Source of the DNA: Cannabis sativa
Lineage: Eukaryota > Streptophyta > Magnoliopsida > Rosales > Cannabaceae
Assembly: GCF_029168945.1 (NCBI RefSeq)
Contig: NC_083605.1
Coordinates: 29,959,280 to 30,023,279 of the forward strand
DNA length: 64,000 nt
Direction: 5' to 3'
In this document: positions 52,640 through 64,000 of the stretch, piece by piece
Position numbering within the stretch: the stretch's first letter is position 1
Layout of the letters: each line of letters starts with the position of its first letter
The notes under the pieces: generated by a model
Told to the model about the DNA's origin: nothing
The model's input: only the letters and a program-made list of their open reading frames with translations
Databases searched by the model: none
Translations under genes and position numbers: made by a program

Positions 52640-54462
52640 GAGTTTTAGTGAATTATTATCCAATTGGATTTATGATTCTGGACTAAACTTTGTTTATTTG
52701 TTTTCTTCTTCTTATAGGCCAAGCTACTTGATCTCAATTGAGTTGGATCAGAAAGCTGGACCAAGGGTGAAATCGTCCAGATGAAGATGAAGCTCTTCAA
52801 TTTTTTTTGAATTAATTGTTTTAGTTTAAAGACAATTTGGATTTCAAATTTTAGTCAGGGATATTTATCCCAGTTTCTCTCATATTGTTGCAATACATTT
52901 TTTTTTTCTAATTAATAAAGTTTTATTTTTCGAAATTACCTATTGCAAATTATGAGATTGAGCTTCATTTAATTTACCTTCATCAACTATTACCACATTA
53001 TATTTGTATGTTTGTATGTGTAAGTGTTTTTATTATTGATGCAAATTCTATAATATTTACAACTCTTCATAGAGTTATATTATATATAAACACTAGAAAT
53101 TATTTCTATGTTTATCAATAATTGTTAATTCTCATACAATTATTAAGAATTTGTTTAATAAAAGGATCTTATGATCTGATAGGGGTGGAGAAAAGTTAAG
53201 AAAACTATGCAGTTCAACGATCTTTTATATCTAATGAACTCTGGATAGTATTCAACTCCACATAAACTCTATCACACTAAGAGAATCATGATCTTTACAA
53301 CCTTTAGGGGTGGATCATAATCTCTATATACTTAGGGGTGGAGGTTATCCATAGTACCCTATATGTATATTCTTAGGGGTGGAGTCTATTCCACAATTCC
53401 CTATGAAACACATATCTTGTTTAAACATAGAAGTAATATAATGAGTCAGCTATTGTCAATATAAATTCTTGATTGTATGTTCCATTTCGATTTTACTGTT
53501 GTAAGTAAAAGTTAGATACCTTTGAAAGTTCTTTGTTAAAGTTTCACACTACCTTAATTGAGTGGGAGAATTTTAAAGTTTTATACCCATCTTCATTAGG
53601 TTGATAATTGTGATAGGTACTTAAGAACAATACTGAAAAGCAAATCTAACCATTCACATGGATAGGTATAGCTTATCAGAATTATGAGAATAAGATAAAG
53701 AACTCTAGTTCAGTCCATTCGAATGACTTGAACAAGGAATTCTTAATCCTCATAAAATTTTATGGTATCTTATTTTTGATTACTTTATCTCTGGCATGTA
53801 TTTTTCACTTCAAATACTAGTCTGCTATGTTGATGACTTAGTCTTGACCTAAAGTTTCAGACTAATACAAAAGTCACAACTAGGTAACTCTCCAAACAAT
53901 CAGAGGTTAAAAGTATTATTTAACCAGACATCTGCTATTGAGTGGGAGCTATCTGAGATGTAATCAAATAGGGAACATTAGAAGATATTCAAGAAGGATT
54001 TATGAAAGTGATCTATATGTTAGATATTAAGGAACTGTGTATCAGTTGTCTTTGTATCTCACCATCTAATTTCGAAATTCTATAAGATGGTGCTTACTTT
54101 GGGGGTGGAGGAATTATTGTATAATAATTCAAGCTCTACCAGAGAAGAACTATAACTTGGTCTATTCAAAAATACCAGAAAGTTATATCACTGAAGAAAA
54201 GTCAACACTGTATTATCTCAATTACATATTTTAAAAATATGAGAGATAAGTCTTCTGTTAAATCAGATGTACTTTTAAAACAGTAATGATTTCAGTATCC
54301 CTTGATGAGTAAAGCATATAGTAAAGGATGTTTCATAAGTGTATTTATGAACTAGTTTCCAGAAGTTTGGGTGGATTCAAATATACTACACTTGATCTGA
54401 AGATCAAGACATCAGATTGACCTATTTGCGCAGTTTGTTTTATATTAGTGCAAGTGGGAGTT
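52640..54462 (+). pseudogene. Eroded pol remnant of E
   Basis: No ORF of note, but short stretches still match D's pol in order: CTGATAGGGGTGGAGAA plus CAGTTCAACGATC near 53175-53215 (integrase, DRGGEY region) and ATGGTGCTTACTTTGGGGGT near 54090 (RNase H end). Large deletions separate them. G, the minus-strand relative at 62646-64000, shows a fuller version of the same debris. The polypurine tract AAGTGGGAGTT is at 54452-54462. Confidence 0.65.
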
Positions 54463-56374
54463 TGTTAGGTTTTATGCCCTAAATAAAACTCTTTACAATC
54501 TGATTAGTAATCAACATAAGAAATTTGAAGTGATTGATGTTTGCATGAATTCTACATGCTAATGGTTTAATATGTTTAATATGTTTATTACATTCATACA
54601 CACAAAATCAGTTAAATCCAGATCATATGTTTATTCACAATTACAGTATCGTCAACACAGTAGAATGTGATTGTGATCATATGAATCTAAAGTTTTGGTC
54701 CCTGTTTCATCAGTGTTATTGGATTTACACTAATGTGATAATCAGAGATGATGTGTACTTACACTTGGAGTAAGTGTTATGTTCTTTCCAGGACATTAGT
54801 AAAGTATACTAGTTTCGAATGTATGGAGTATACATTGGACTGGACTGATATTGCAACTAAGTTAAGATATTACAAACTTACCGTTATACATATCTTTCCA
54901 AGTCAATATCAATAGTTGATCTTAAGATTAAAAGAATCTAAATCCTGATATGCTTAGGCTCAACTCAGGAGTGCTATTCATGTTCTTAGATTTATTAGTT
55001 AAGCCTACTTTCGGGTCAGGGTGATTCGTATATTTTGGGAACATGATAGTATGATTGAGTGGGAGTGCTGAACATAAATATGGAATCTATAACTTCTACT
55101 GGTGTATAGAAGTTAAGTGATGATTCCCTTCGAGCTTAGCAAATAGAAGTAAATGGATGAGCTCTTGTTTAACTGACTAATTATTAGATCACTAAACACC
55201 ATTTACAGGTAGCTAAGTGTTTTAAGGGGCAAAATACATTGAGGGGTGAGAACGGTAAAGAAATCCCATCTCGATGTAAATCATCTATATAGAGGATCTT
55301 TAAATCACAATAAGATTATAACAATGGTTAAATGAGATAGTATATTGGTATCGTGAAACATACAATATGCTCTATATAAGTCTGAGAGTGCAATTCTAAG
55401 TTCTAAGAGTGGATTCAACGAAGAATTAATAAGTAGAAATTTACTTGGTAAATTTGGTTCACTTATTGGAAGCTCAGCATATAGATCCATGGTCCCTATT
55501 CTAGTTGAGAACATTCTGCTTGTAAGACTCATTAATTGATTCATGATTGGTCAATTATAATTCTAAAGTTAGACTATGTCTAATTTTATGAATTTTCACT
55601 AAGCAGGGGTGAAATTGTAAGGAAAAGAGTTTTCTGGGTTTATTTATTTATTAATAGACTTTATATGTCTAATTAATAATTAAATTAAATGACAATATTA
55701 TTTAATAATTTATTTTAGTTATTAAATAATTAGTTTTGGCATTTAAAAGGTTAGAATTGGAAAATTGGCATTTTTGAGAAAATAGAGATAAAATTTGATA
55801 AAACTGCAAAATCAAGTGAGGCCCATTAAGCACCATATGGCCGGCCACTTAGATGAGTTTTTCAAATTAATATTTTTATTATTTTAATGCCAAATAATTC
55901 TAAACCTAGACCTAGTAGTTGCCTATAAATAGAAAGTGATGGCTCAGTCAAATCATAAGTTTTCAGATCAACTTTCTGACAGAAATTTCTCTCTTCAGAA
56001 AAACTGAGCCTTCCTCACTCTCTACCTTGGCCGAAATCTCTCTCTCTCTTTTCCCTTCATCTTTTTCGTGACCTTAGTGAAAGAGTAAGTGCCCACACAC
56101 AGCAAGCAGTAACTCAATCATAGATTGGAAGACTGTGAAGGATCAAAGCTTGAAGAAGAAGGAGATTCGGGCTCAGATCTTGATTATACTCTGCTACAGA
56201 AAGGAATCAAGGGTTAGAGATTTGAGTGGAAGGAGACATTTATTCCGCTGCATCAATGTAAGGTTTTCTTAACTTTATATGTGTTTATTTTATCGTTTTA
56301 GAAAGTTCATATTTAGGATGTTAATAAACATACTTGTGAGTAGATCTAAGATCCTGGTAAAATAATTCCCAACA
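54463..56374 (+). mobile_element. 3' LTR of E
   Basis: 1912 bp, equal in length to the 5' LTR, ending AATTCCCAACA and followed by CATCC (56375-56379). Confidence 0.92.
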
Positions 56375-58102
56375 CATCCCACTCCCTCAGTTGTAGCAAC
56401 TGAGAAAACTACTACTAAAGCTCCTGTTCAGAAGGTCACCGCTCCTCGTCGTAGTGGGAGGGTTTCTACAAAACCATCTCGTTATGGCTTGGATGGTGAA
56501 ATCAATATGGTCGTTGGTGACGGTATTGATGACGACCCATTAACCTATAAACAGGCAATGGCAAGTCCGCAACGGAAGCAATGGTCAGCCGGTATGGATT
56601 CAGAAATGGATTCCATGAAAAAGAACAAAGTCTGGGAATATGTAGAACCACCTGATGATTTTCGTCCAATTGGATGTAAATGGGTCTACAAGAAGAAAAG
56701 AGGTGCTGAAGGCGAAGTCAAAACTTTCAAAGCTAGACTGGTCGCCAAGGGTTATACCCAAAGAGAAGGTGTGGACTATGAGGAAACTTTTAGTCCTGTT
56801 GCCATGCTCAAATCCATCCGAATTCTTCTCTCCATAGCTACCCCTTTAGATTATGAAATTTGGCAAATGGATGTCAAGACAACCTTTCTTAATGGGCTTC
56901 TTGAAGAAACCATCTATATGGAGCAACCAGAAGGTTATGTTCTTCCTGGGCAAGAGAATAAAGTTTGCAAATTAAATAGGTCCATATATGGACTTAAGCA
57001 AGCTTCTCGCTCATGGAATAAAAGGTTTGATGAAATCATCAAAACCTACGGCTTTCATCAGAATGAAGATGAACCTTGTGTTTACCAACTCAAGGAAAAC
57101 CAAGTAGTAGTATTCCCGGTCCTTTATGTTGATGATATTTTGATCATTGGAAACAATGTCAAGAAAATGACTCACATCAAGGAATGGCTTGACACTCAAT
57201 TCGACATGAAAGACTTGGGTCAGGCAGCCTATGTTCTTGGTATTCAAATTGTCAGAAACCGAAAGAACAGATCCCTTGCTCTCTCTCAAACAACTTACAT
57301 TAACAAAGTTCTAGAGAGATTTTCCATGACCAATACCAATGGGGCAAACATGCCCTCTAGACATGGTATCCGTCTATCTAAGGAACAGTGTCCTACTGAT
57401 CCTCAAGAGATAGAAGACATGGCAAAAATTCCTTATGCTTCTGCAGTTGGAAGTCTAATGTATGCTATGCTATGCACTAGACGTGACATCTGCTATGCAG
57501 TTGGAATCGTGAGCAGGTATCAGTCAAATCCAGGACGGGTACATTGGAATGTTGTTAAGTATATTTTGAAATACTTAAAGAGTACAAGAGATTATGTATT
57601 AGTCTACAAGGGTGGTGCTTTAAATCTCTTAGGCTATACAGACTCAGATTTCCAGGGATGTCTTGAAGACAGGAAATCTACATCTGGGATGGTGTTTACT
57701 CTTGGGGGTGGAGCAGTGGTTTGGAGAAGTGCTAAACAAACTGCGATTCCGGATTCTACCATGGAGGCAGAATACATAGCTGCGGCTGAAGCAGCTAAAG
57801 AGGTTGTCTGGCTTAGGAAGTTCTTCACCAGTCTCGGTGTAGTTCTTGGAATGGAAAAGCCTTTAGTCCTGCTTTGTGATAATACTGGAGCTATAGCCAA
57901 CAGTAAGGAACCCCGAAGCCACAAGAGAAGTAAGCATATAGAAAGAAAGTATCATATTATCAGAGAATATGTGGCAAGAGGGGATGTACTGGTGGAGAAA
58001 GTGGATACGCAGGATAACTTGGCTGATCCATTCACCAAAGTCTTGGCAGTAACTTCATTCGAAAAGCACCGTCAAAATTTTGGATTAATTGAAATGTACT
58101 GA
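56375..58102 (+). pseudogene. pol: Reverse transcriptase-RNase H part of D
   Basis: Continues D's pol after E; the long open frame runs to TGA 58100. RT has QWSAGMDSEMDSM near 56580, FKARLVAKGYTQREGVDYEE near 56730, WQMDVKTTFLNG near 56865, SIYGLKQASRSW near 56985 and the catalytic YVDDILI at 57125-57145. RNase H has GYTDSDFQGCLEDRKSTSG near 57630, TMEAEYIAAAEAAKE near 57760, LCDNTGAIA near 57875 and KHIERKYHIIREYV near 57940. All catalytic acidic residues visible are kept and I see no lesion in this part. It is non-functional here only because E separates it from integrase. Confidence 0.9.
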
Positions 58103-58120
58103 TTTGTTTTATATTAGTGC

Positions 58121-58131
58121 AAGTGGGAGTT
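58121..58131 (+). promoter_or_regulatory. Polypurine tract of D
   Basis: AAGTGGGAGTT immediately before the 3' LTR, shared with E and (inverted) with G. Confidence 0.8.
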
Positions 58132-59963
58132 TGTTGGGTTTTATGCCCTAAATAAAACTCTGTTTCAATGTCATCCAGATTATTCAATATCAATAAAGTA
58201 ACAGAAGTAATTTTTCATTCACTTGTGTATGTTTTGGTTCACATAATCAATTGCTTGTCTATTTGATTTATAAATTCATCCAAACCCCTTTTCACATACT
58301 TGATCATGTTTATTGTGTTGTCAACACAGTGGAAAATAAACATGACTATGTGAATAAAGTATTCCTAGATTTATCAGAACACTGGGTTTCACTGATATGA
58401 CAATCTACAACAGAGTTTACTTACATTTGGAGAAATGTTATGTTCTTTCCAGAACATAGGTTAAAGTAAAGCTCAGGTTGGATGCATGGAGTATGCATTG
58501 GAATGGACCGATATTGAACTTTGAATTAGATTTTCAAACTTACCGTAAACATCGATTCAATTCAATATCATAAGTTGATCCTAGATCACATGATCGAAAT
58601 CCTGATATGGTTAGGCTTAATTTCAAGAGTATTATTCGTGTTCTTTGATTTGTTAGTTAAGCCTAATCTTTAGTCTGGGCAATACATACATTTTGGGAAC
58701 ACGGTAGTGCGATTGAGTGGGAGCGCTAACATAAATATGGAATCTATAGCTTCTATCTGGCGAATAGTAAGCAAAGGGTGATTTCCTTCGAGCTTAACCA
58801 AACGAGATAAATGATTGAGTACTCATTTCACTTAGTTGAAATATCATTTATACAGGGTTAAGTGTTTTAAGGATAAAATACATTGTAAGGTGTTACGGTA
58901 ATTTAGTCCCTTTACAGTGTAAATCATCCATATAGAGGATCATTGATCACATTAGGATTATAACAATGGATAACTAATAATGTGTCTATATGGTGGAACA
59001 TATAGAGCATTCTATATACTGAGAGTGCAATTCTGAGTTCTATGTGTGGATTCAACGAAGCTCGGATATATAGACCCATGGTCCCCTCACTAGTTGAGAT
59101 GATATTACTTGTAAGACTCATTTAATTGATTTTAATTAATCAATTAAAAATTCTCAAGATAGACTTGTCTATTTGAGAATTTATCACTTATTAAGGGCAA
59201 AACAGTAAATAGAGATTTTGAAGGGCATATTTATTAATTAGGAAACTTTAATTAGTTTCATTATTAATAAAATAAATGACAATATATTATTTGATAATTA
59301 ATTTTAATTATTAAATAATTAGATTTGACATTTATGTAGTTGAAGAAAGGAATTGGCAGTTTTTGACAAAACAGGAAACTATCAGTGTAGGAAAAGGAAA
59401 GTTGGAAAAGTGGCAAACCTTGTTTCCACAATGCCTAGGCCGGCCACTTAGCTTCCTTTTCTCTTTGATTTTTTTCAATTCCAAATGTCAATCATAGCCC
59501 TTGGTGGTCTTCTATAAATAGAAGACAAAGGCTTCAGAGTTGAACTCAACTGTACAACCTTTTCACAACATTATTCTGAAAGAATTTTCTCTCAGAAAAT
59601 TCTCTCTGAGCCGCCACCCTCTCTCTCTCTCTCTCTCTTCCTTCACTGTTTCGAAAAGTATAAGTGCTAGAGTAGTGCCCACACACATCAAGTAATACCT
59701 CAATCATAGTGAGGAAGGCTGTGTAGAATTCAGAAACAACAAAGAAGGACTATCGGGCTCAGATCTTGATTATATTCTGCTACAGAAAGGAATCAAGGGT
59801 TAGAGATCTGAGTGGGAGGAGACATATATTCCATTGCAATCACTGTAAGATTTCTGATACTCTTATGTCTTTAATTTCCTATCGTTTTAGAAGTTCATAT
59901 TTAGGTTGTTAAATCAACATACTTGTGAGTAGATCTAAGATCCTGGTAAAATAACTTCCAACA
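58132..59963 (+). mobile_element. 3' LTR of D
   Basis: 1832 bp. It lacks 53 bp present in the 5' LTR at about 28384-28436, and has a small insertion near 59495. Ends AACTTCCAACA, followed by GATCG (59964-59968). Confidence 0.92.
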
Positions 59964-59968
59964 GATCG

Positions 59969-60169
59969 GCCATGGCAAGTCACGGGATTCCCCTGGTTTG
60001 GATTGGTCAGAAACTCCTCAACCCTGGAATCCATTATTTCTGGCTCCGGTTGAGGTTTGAAGTCTGTGGGAACTAATGGCGAATGGTTGGTGCATCTGGG
60101 TATTATGAGTCTGAAAGGAAAAACTTCTGAACTCAGAAGAGACATTTTGACAAGAAGGAAGTAATCCAT
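59969..60169 (-). pseudogene. Unrecognised antisense ORF of A, upstream part
   Basis: Minus strand. ATG codons at 60169 (MDYFLLVKMSLLSS) and 60034 (MDSRVEEFLTNPNQG) are in one open frame that runs into the D insertion at CHGRS and resumes at 27456 with SQVFLEG. A TATA box is 60-70 bp upstream of the first of these. The N-terminal stretch is hydrophobic and then Pro-rich. No family is recognised. It may be a small antisense gene of A comparable in place to those of C and F. Confidence 0.5.
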
Positions 60170-60230
60170 TCTGAAAATGGGTTTCACTAAAGAGCCAGAG
60201 GACTTGTGAAAAATGACAAGCATGAGCAGT

Positions 60231-60239
60231 CTTTTTATA
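60231..60239 (-). promoter_or_regulatory. TATA box upstream of the A antisense ORF
   Basis: TATAAAAAG on the minus strand, in an otherwise mixed-composition stretch. Confidence 0.5.
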
Positions 60240-60449
60240 CACGAAGTTCAGTAGCAAGAAAGCTAAATATTGAGAAATCTAACGACAAGGAATCGTGCAA
60301 AATATGAATAGGCAATTCATAATGATCTTCGAAACCATACAACCGCCAGAATCGAAGGAGGCATCCTTTCCAAGAAAGGATTTTGGCAAAAAGGCCCTCC
60401 GTAACTATTAAAAAGCTCTTTTTACTAAAAGAACTTTTTAAGGGGCAAT
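60240..60449 (+). other. End of the A 3' region, with polypurine tract
   Basis: No ORF of note. Ends in AGGGGCAAT (60441-60449), the polypurine tract of A, directly before TGTTATACCCG. Confidence 0.65.
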
Positions 60450-60758
60450 TGTTATACCCGAAATTCGAATGGAGGACACATGTCAAGATAAAGGGAATGT
60501 GAATCAGTGTCGTATCTTTTATGGAATAACTCATTAATTGTGTAAGTACTAGAGTATATTTGTAACCAGCTGTCTGTAAAGTCTTAGGCGAGGAATCAAT
60601 GTATGAACTGATACTTAGAGTATTAGGGAGAAATCATATGTCGCTAAGGGATAATAGCGAGGCACCAGAGAAGAGCAACACATACCTCAACTTGCAATAA
60701 GTAGGCTAAGTATAAAAGCCAAACCGGCTCAGAATACAAGAATGCGAGATGACCATCT
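60450..60758 (+). mobile_element. 3' LTR of A, first 309 bp
   Basis: Starts TGTTATACCCGAAATTCG after a polypurine tract. A TATA box (GTATAAAAGCC) is near 60708. The LTR is cut at 60758 by G and its rest lies beyond the window. No second copy exists in the window, so the boundary rests on the polypurine tract and the TG start. Confidence 0.65.
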
Positions 60759-62645
60759 TGTTGGAAATATTTTACTAGGATCTAGATTTACTACCATGTA
60801 TGTTTCATTAACATCCTAATATGAATTCTAAAACAATGAAATAAACACATATAAAGTTTAGGAAACGTTAAATTGGGTGCAGCGGAATATAATGACTCCT
60901 TCCGTTCAAATCTCTAGCCCTTGATTCCTTTGTGTAGCAAAGCATCACCAAGATCTGAACCTGGATCTCTTTCTCTCCTTACTTTGATGCTGATTCTCCT
61001 TCTTGTTGTTTGGAATCTTCTACAGTCTTACACACTATGATTGAGATACTACTTGATGTGTGTGGGCACTACTCTATCACTTAAGGTTCCAAATTTAGAG
61101 AAGAAAAGAGAAGAGAAGTGGCTCGGCCTATAGAGAAAAGAATAGGAGGCTCAAATTTCATCTCACAAAGTTAACTTAAGTTAAGTGTGAATGAGAGCCA
61201 TCACTATCTATTTATAGGTAACCACCTAGGTTTAAGTTAAAATTATTTGTCATTAAAATAATGAAAAAATAAATGATAAAAACCTATAAGAGTGGCCGGC
61301 CATGGGCTTTGGATAATGGGCCTCACTTATGCAATTTGGCTGTTTTATCATTTCTGCATCTCATTTTCTGTAAAATGTTAATTTTCAAATTCAACCATTT
61401 AAATGTCAATTCTAATTATTTAATAACTAAAATTAATTATTAAATAATATTGTCATTTAATATATTTATTAATTAGACATATAAAGTCTCTTAATTAACA
61501 AATAAAACCTAGAATCTCTTTTCTTTCAATTTTGCCCTTGCTTAGTGAAAATTCATAAACTAGACATAGTCTAACTTTAGAATTATAATTGATTAATCAA
61601 AATCAATTAATTGAGTCTTACAAGCAGTATGGTCTCAACTAGTATGGGGACCATGGGCCTATATTTCTGAGCTTCCAATAAGTCGAACCGAATTCCCAAG
61701 TAAATTCCCTAACTTATTAATTCCTTATTGAATCCACACTTAGAACTTGGAATTGTACTCTCAACCATATAGAACGCTCTATATGTTCCACGATATAGAT
61801 ACGTCATTAGTTATCCATTGTTATAATCCTAATTTGATCAATTACCCTCTAATAGATGATCTACATTGAATAGGCACTAAGTTACCGTTACACCTTCAAT
61901 GTATTTTATCTTTAAAACACTTAGCTCCGTATAAATGATATTTCAGCGAAGTGAAATGAGATCTCCACTATTTATCTCTATTTAGCCAAGCTCGAAGGAT
62001 ATCATTGTTTCACTTCTAAATTCCTATAGAAGTTATAGACTCCATATTTATGTTAGCACTCCAACTAAATTATACTATCATGTTCCCAAAATGTATGTAT
62101 CACCCTGACCCAAAAGTAGGCTTAACTAACAAATCAAAGAACATGTATAATACTCTTGAGATCGAACCTAAACATATCAGGATTAAGATCATTTGATCTA
62201 GGATCAACGGGTGATATTGAATTGAATAGATATTACGATAAATTTTAATATATCTAATCAAAGTTCAATATCGATCCCTTCCGATGTATACTCCATACAT
62301 ACGATACTGGTAAACTTTGCCAATGCCCTGGAAAGGGCATAACACTTATCCAAGGTGTAAGAATACCTATCGCTGATTATCATGTCAGTCTAAATCCAGT
62401 GAATTGATAAATCAGGGAATAAACTTTCGAACATAGAATTAAGATTATATTCCACTGTGGTGACAACACTATAATCATTAACAAATTTATATGTTCTGGA
62501 CTTAAATAGAATTCATACATTATATACATATAATCATGAAATAAATCATGTGAACCATGTAACATAAAATGTTATTTCTGATCTTTATTAATAAGTAAAT
62601 CTGATTATATTGAAATGAGTTTTATTTAGGGCATAAAACCCAACA
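60759..62645 (-). mobile_element. 3' LTR of G
   Basis: 1887 bp. It is similar to the LTRs of D and E over most of its length, including the CTATAAATAG-type TATA region (near 61200 on the minus strand). Confidence 0.85.
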
Positions 62646-64000
62646 AACTCTCACTTGCACTAATATAAAACAAAATGTGCATTTCAAATAATCTCAACAC
62701 CTTGATATACAAATCAAGTGTAGTAGTAGTATACTCCTCGTAATAGGATCTAACAGGTTGAATTAAACACAATCTTCTCTCCACCATTACTCTTCCTTAA
62801 TCACAAAATCCTTGAGATGGTGAAATTCCTCTCTATATGTCTACTCTCTTGGGATACTGGATTCTATACTTTTGGCAACTACTTTTTGGTTAATCAAGAA
62901 ATAACACTAGTAGTTAAGACAAGTTGGAACGATGCCACAAATGTATAGAACTTTCCTTAGACTGAATAAGTACTTTTCCTACAACTTTAACATCCAGTCT
63001 CTCTCTGGTAGACTAATTAAGAGACTTCAGATAGGTTTTTACACTTCTCCAAAATCACTACTCCACCCCTAGAGTAATCACCATATTATCAGTAGACTTT
63101 CTAGCACAAAGGCAAGTCTCGAAATCTGATGTGGTGTAGTCTAAGAGTTTTAAACACACCCTTATAGACTAACATATAGTTCCTCTTCTTAATCTTAAGA
63201 TTTACATGATTGTCTTCCAATGTTCCTCTCCTGGATCAATCTAATACCTACTCATTACTCCCACTCAACAATAGGTGTCTGGTCTAAGGCATACTAAAGC
63301 ATATATGAGACCTCTCATTGTTGATTTAAGAAATTCTTTCATGGCTTTATCTTTTCTGGAATAGTTGAGACTTTTCCTTAGATAAATAAAATCTATGCCT
63401 AGAAGTCGAGAAGCTTCTATAGATTGCCATTAGAAAGGAAATGCTTCAGCATCTTACTAAAGTAAGTTGCTTGCATTAGAGTAAGTAATTACCAGGTTTA
63501 CCATAAGCCATAGGTTTAGATAAAGTCAAACCTATAATACTAGGAACATGAAGTCTTGTAAGTCCATTGAATAGACTTATACACGAAAATTTCCTTTCTT
63601 GTCCTTGTAATAGAAAACTTTAGGTTACAACATGTGAATGGATCAAACCATAGTTCTCTTGGCTTTTCTTCTTAGTTTCTTATTTTTGACAATCCATTAC
63701 TTGTTTAAACTCACAATGGATTTTAATCACTAGTGTCTTCCAAGTCATAATAAGGTGAGTTCCTAGAAACCATCCCACTACGACAAGGTACCGTGAATTA
63801 TGTCTAAGAAAACTACATGGTATTAACCTCTTCGGTTGTGTCAAGACAACAGAGGCAATGGGATCATCTTGTATCGAATAAGATGATAGAACACTTATGG
63901 AATCAAGGAAAAAATATCTCCTTTATTTTCTACTTTATTTTCAAACTTAGTCATTTTCTTAGAAAAGTAGTATTTGTTTAAACAAACACTTTCTTATCTA
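62646..64000 (-). pseudogene. Eroded pol of G
   Basis: Begins (minus) with the polypurine tract AAGTGAGAGTT. Further in, the sequence lines up with D's RNase H: the block at about 63060-63175 matches D at 57595-57725, and the block at 63770-63800 (minus TCGTAGTGGGATGGTTTCTA) matches D at 56447-56470 before RT. There are many indels and no usable frame. Fuller than the remnant in E. Confidence 0.7.

Larger units (their letters stand above)
33860..56374 (+). mobile_element. Element E: gag-only, non-autonomous copia relative of D
   Basis: LTRs of exactly 1912 bp each, CATCC duplication, primer site, leader, one intact gag ORF (51782-52639), about 1.8 kb of eroded pol, and polypurine tract. The LTR ends and leader resemble D's, so both belong to one superfamily. 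LTRs differ at roughly 17 positions by hand count (about 0.9%). It is inserted in D between integrase and RT, and is itself split by F. Confidence 0.9.
27457..59963 (+). mobile_element. Element D: Ty1/copia element, split by E
   Basis: LTRs at 27457-29332 and 58132-59963, GATCG duplication, Met-tRNA primer site, leader to 31943, gag-pol 31944-33859 and 56375-58102, and polypurine tract at 58121. Without E it is about 10 kb. The order protease-integrase-RT-RNase H proves Ty1/copia. The lineage within copia is not resolved by eye. It is inserted into the antisense ORF in the 3' region of A. Confidence 0.92.
3301..60758 (+). mobile_element. Element A: old Tat-type Ty3/gypsy element, host of B, C, D and G
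   Basis: The base layer of the window. Its parts are 3301-4675 (end of protease region, RT, RNase H), 12465-13160 (RNase H and second RNase H), 24675-25917 (integrase), 25918-27456 plus 59964-60449 (3' region) and 60450-60758 (start of the 3' LTR). Removing B, C and D together with one copy of each target duplication restores an uninterrupted element order. The 5' LTR, gag and most of protease are missing because of the junction at about 3300. The reading frame is heavily damaged, which fits its position as the oldest layer. Confidence 0.8.
60759..64000 (-). mobile_element. Element G: copia relative of E, minus strand, partial
   Basis: The LTR is at 60759-62645 and the internal part from 62646 runs off the window. 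The LTR sequence is the reverse complement of a D/E-type LTR: it begins (minus) TGTTGGGTTTTATGCCC and ends ATTTCCAACA. Because it runs right to left, this is its 3' LTR. The bases before it (CATCT, 60754-60758) are the candidate target duplication; the other copy lies outside. Confidence 0.85.

Noticed and set aside
60235..60534. 99-codon minus-strand ORF across the start of the A LTR
   Set aside because: It crosses the polypurine tract and LTR border of A and lies upstream of the TATA box, so it is unlikely to be translated.
3301..60758. Endogenous plant pararetrovirus
   Set aside because: No coat or movement protein motifs. Integrases and LTRs are present, which pararetroviruses lack.

Overview
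This window is plant nuclear DNA made almost entirely of nested LTR retrotransposons. I see no host gene, rRNA, tRNA or CRISPR array. The evidence for a plant is the mix of families: Ty3/gypsy elements of the Tat type (protease LIDNGSS, cellular-type second RNase H, long 3' region with an antisense gene), a chromodomain-bearing Tekay/Del-like chromovirus, and Ty1/copia elements primed by initiator Met-tRNA. The AT-rich, gene-free, multiply nested layout fits heterochromatin of an angiosperm with a large genome. I cannot name the species. Letters A to H below are my own labels.

Layout. 1-3300 holds two head-to-head copia copies (H- and H+), each an LTR followed by gag. At about 3300 this joins a 5'-truncated old Tat element, A (+ strand), which is the base layer of the rest: 3301-4670, 12470-13160, 24675-27456 and 59969-60758. 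Three elements sit inside A, each with TG...CA ends and a 5-bp target duplication: chromovirus B at 4676-12464 (ATACT), Tat element C at 13161-24674 (TCCAA), and copia D at 27457-59963 (GATCG). D's pol is split by a related copia element E at 33860-56374 (CATCC), and E's leader is split by a minus-strand Tat element F at 37181-49486 (TATAG). This makes a four-deep chain A>D>E>F. A minus-strand copia element G (60759 to beyond the window) cuts A's 3' LTR about 50 bp after its TATA box.

How the parts work together. The Tat elements C and F each carry, between pol and the 3' LTR, a gene on the opposite strand with its own TATA box, a leader intron ending just before the ATG and phase-consistent coding introns. 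Its product has the 'putative gypsy type transposon' (Transposase_28-like) region and a charged coiled-coil tail. A has an unrelated antisense ORF in the same place. In all three, the sense and antisense genes converge on a short region of hairpin-forming repeats, with a G-run resembling a polypurine tract 80-115 nt after the pol stop. Copia elements D and E complement each other: D keeps a long pol but has a shortened gag, while E keeps an open gag and has only debris of pol. Their leaders share a conserved module of two hairpins with the same CTAAT loop plus a 23-nt motif present twice, a candidate packaging signal.

Every long polyprotein is broken by stops or frameshifts. In C the in-frame stops are all TGA where CGA is the likely ancestor, as expected from decay of methylated CpG. 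By hand comparison, LTR pairs differ by roughly 1% (B, E, F) to 2% (C), so most insertions look fairly recent. All divergence and lesion counts were made by eye.
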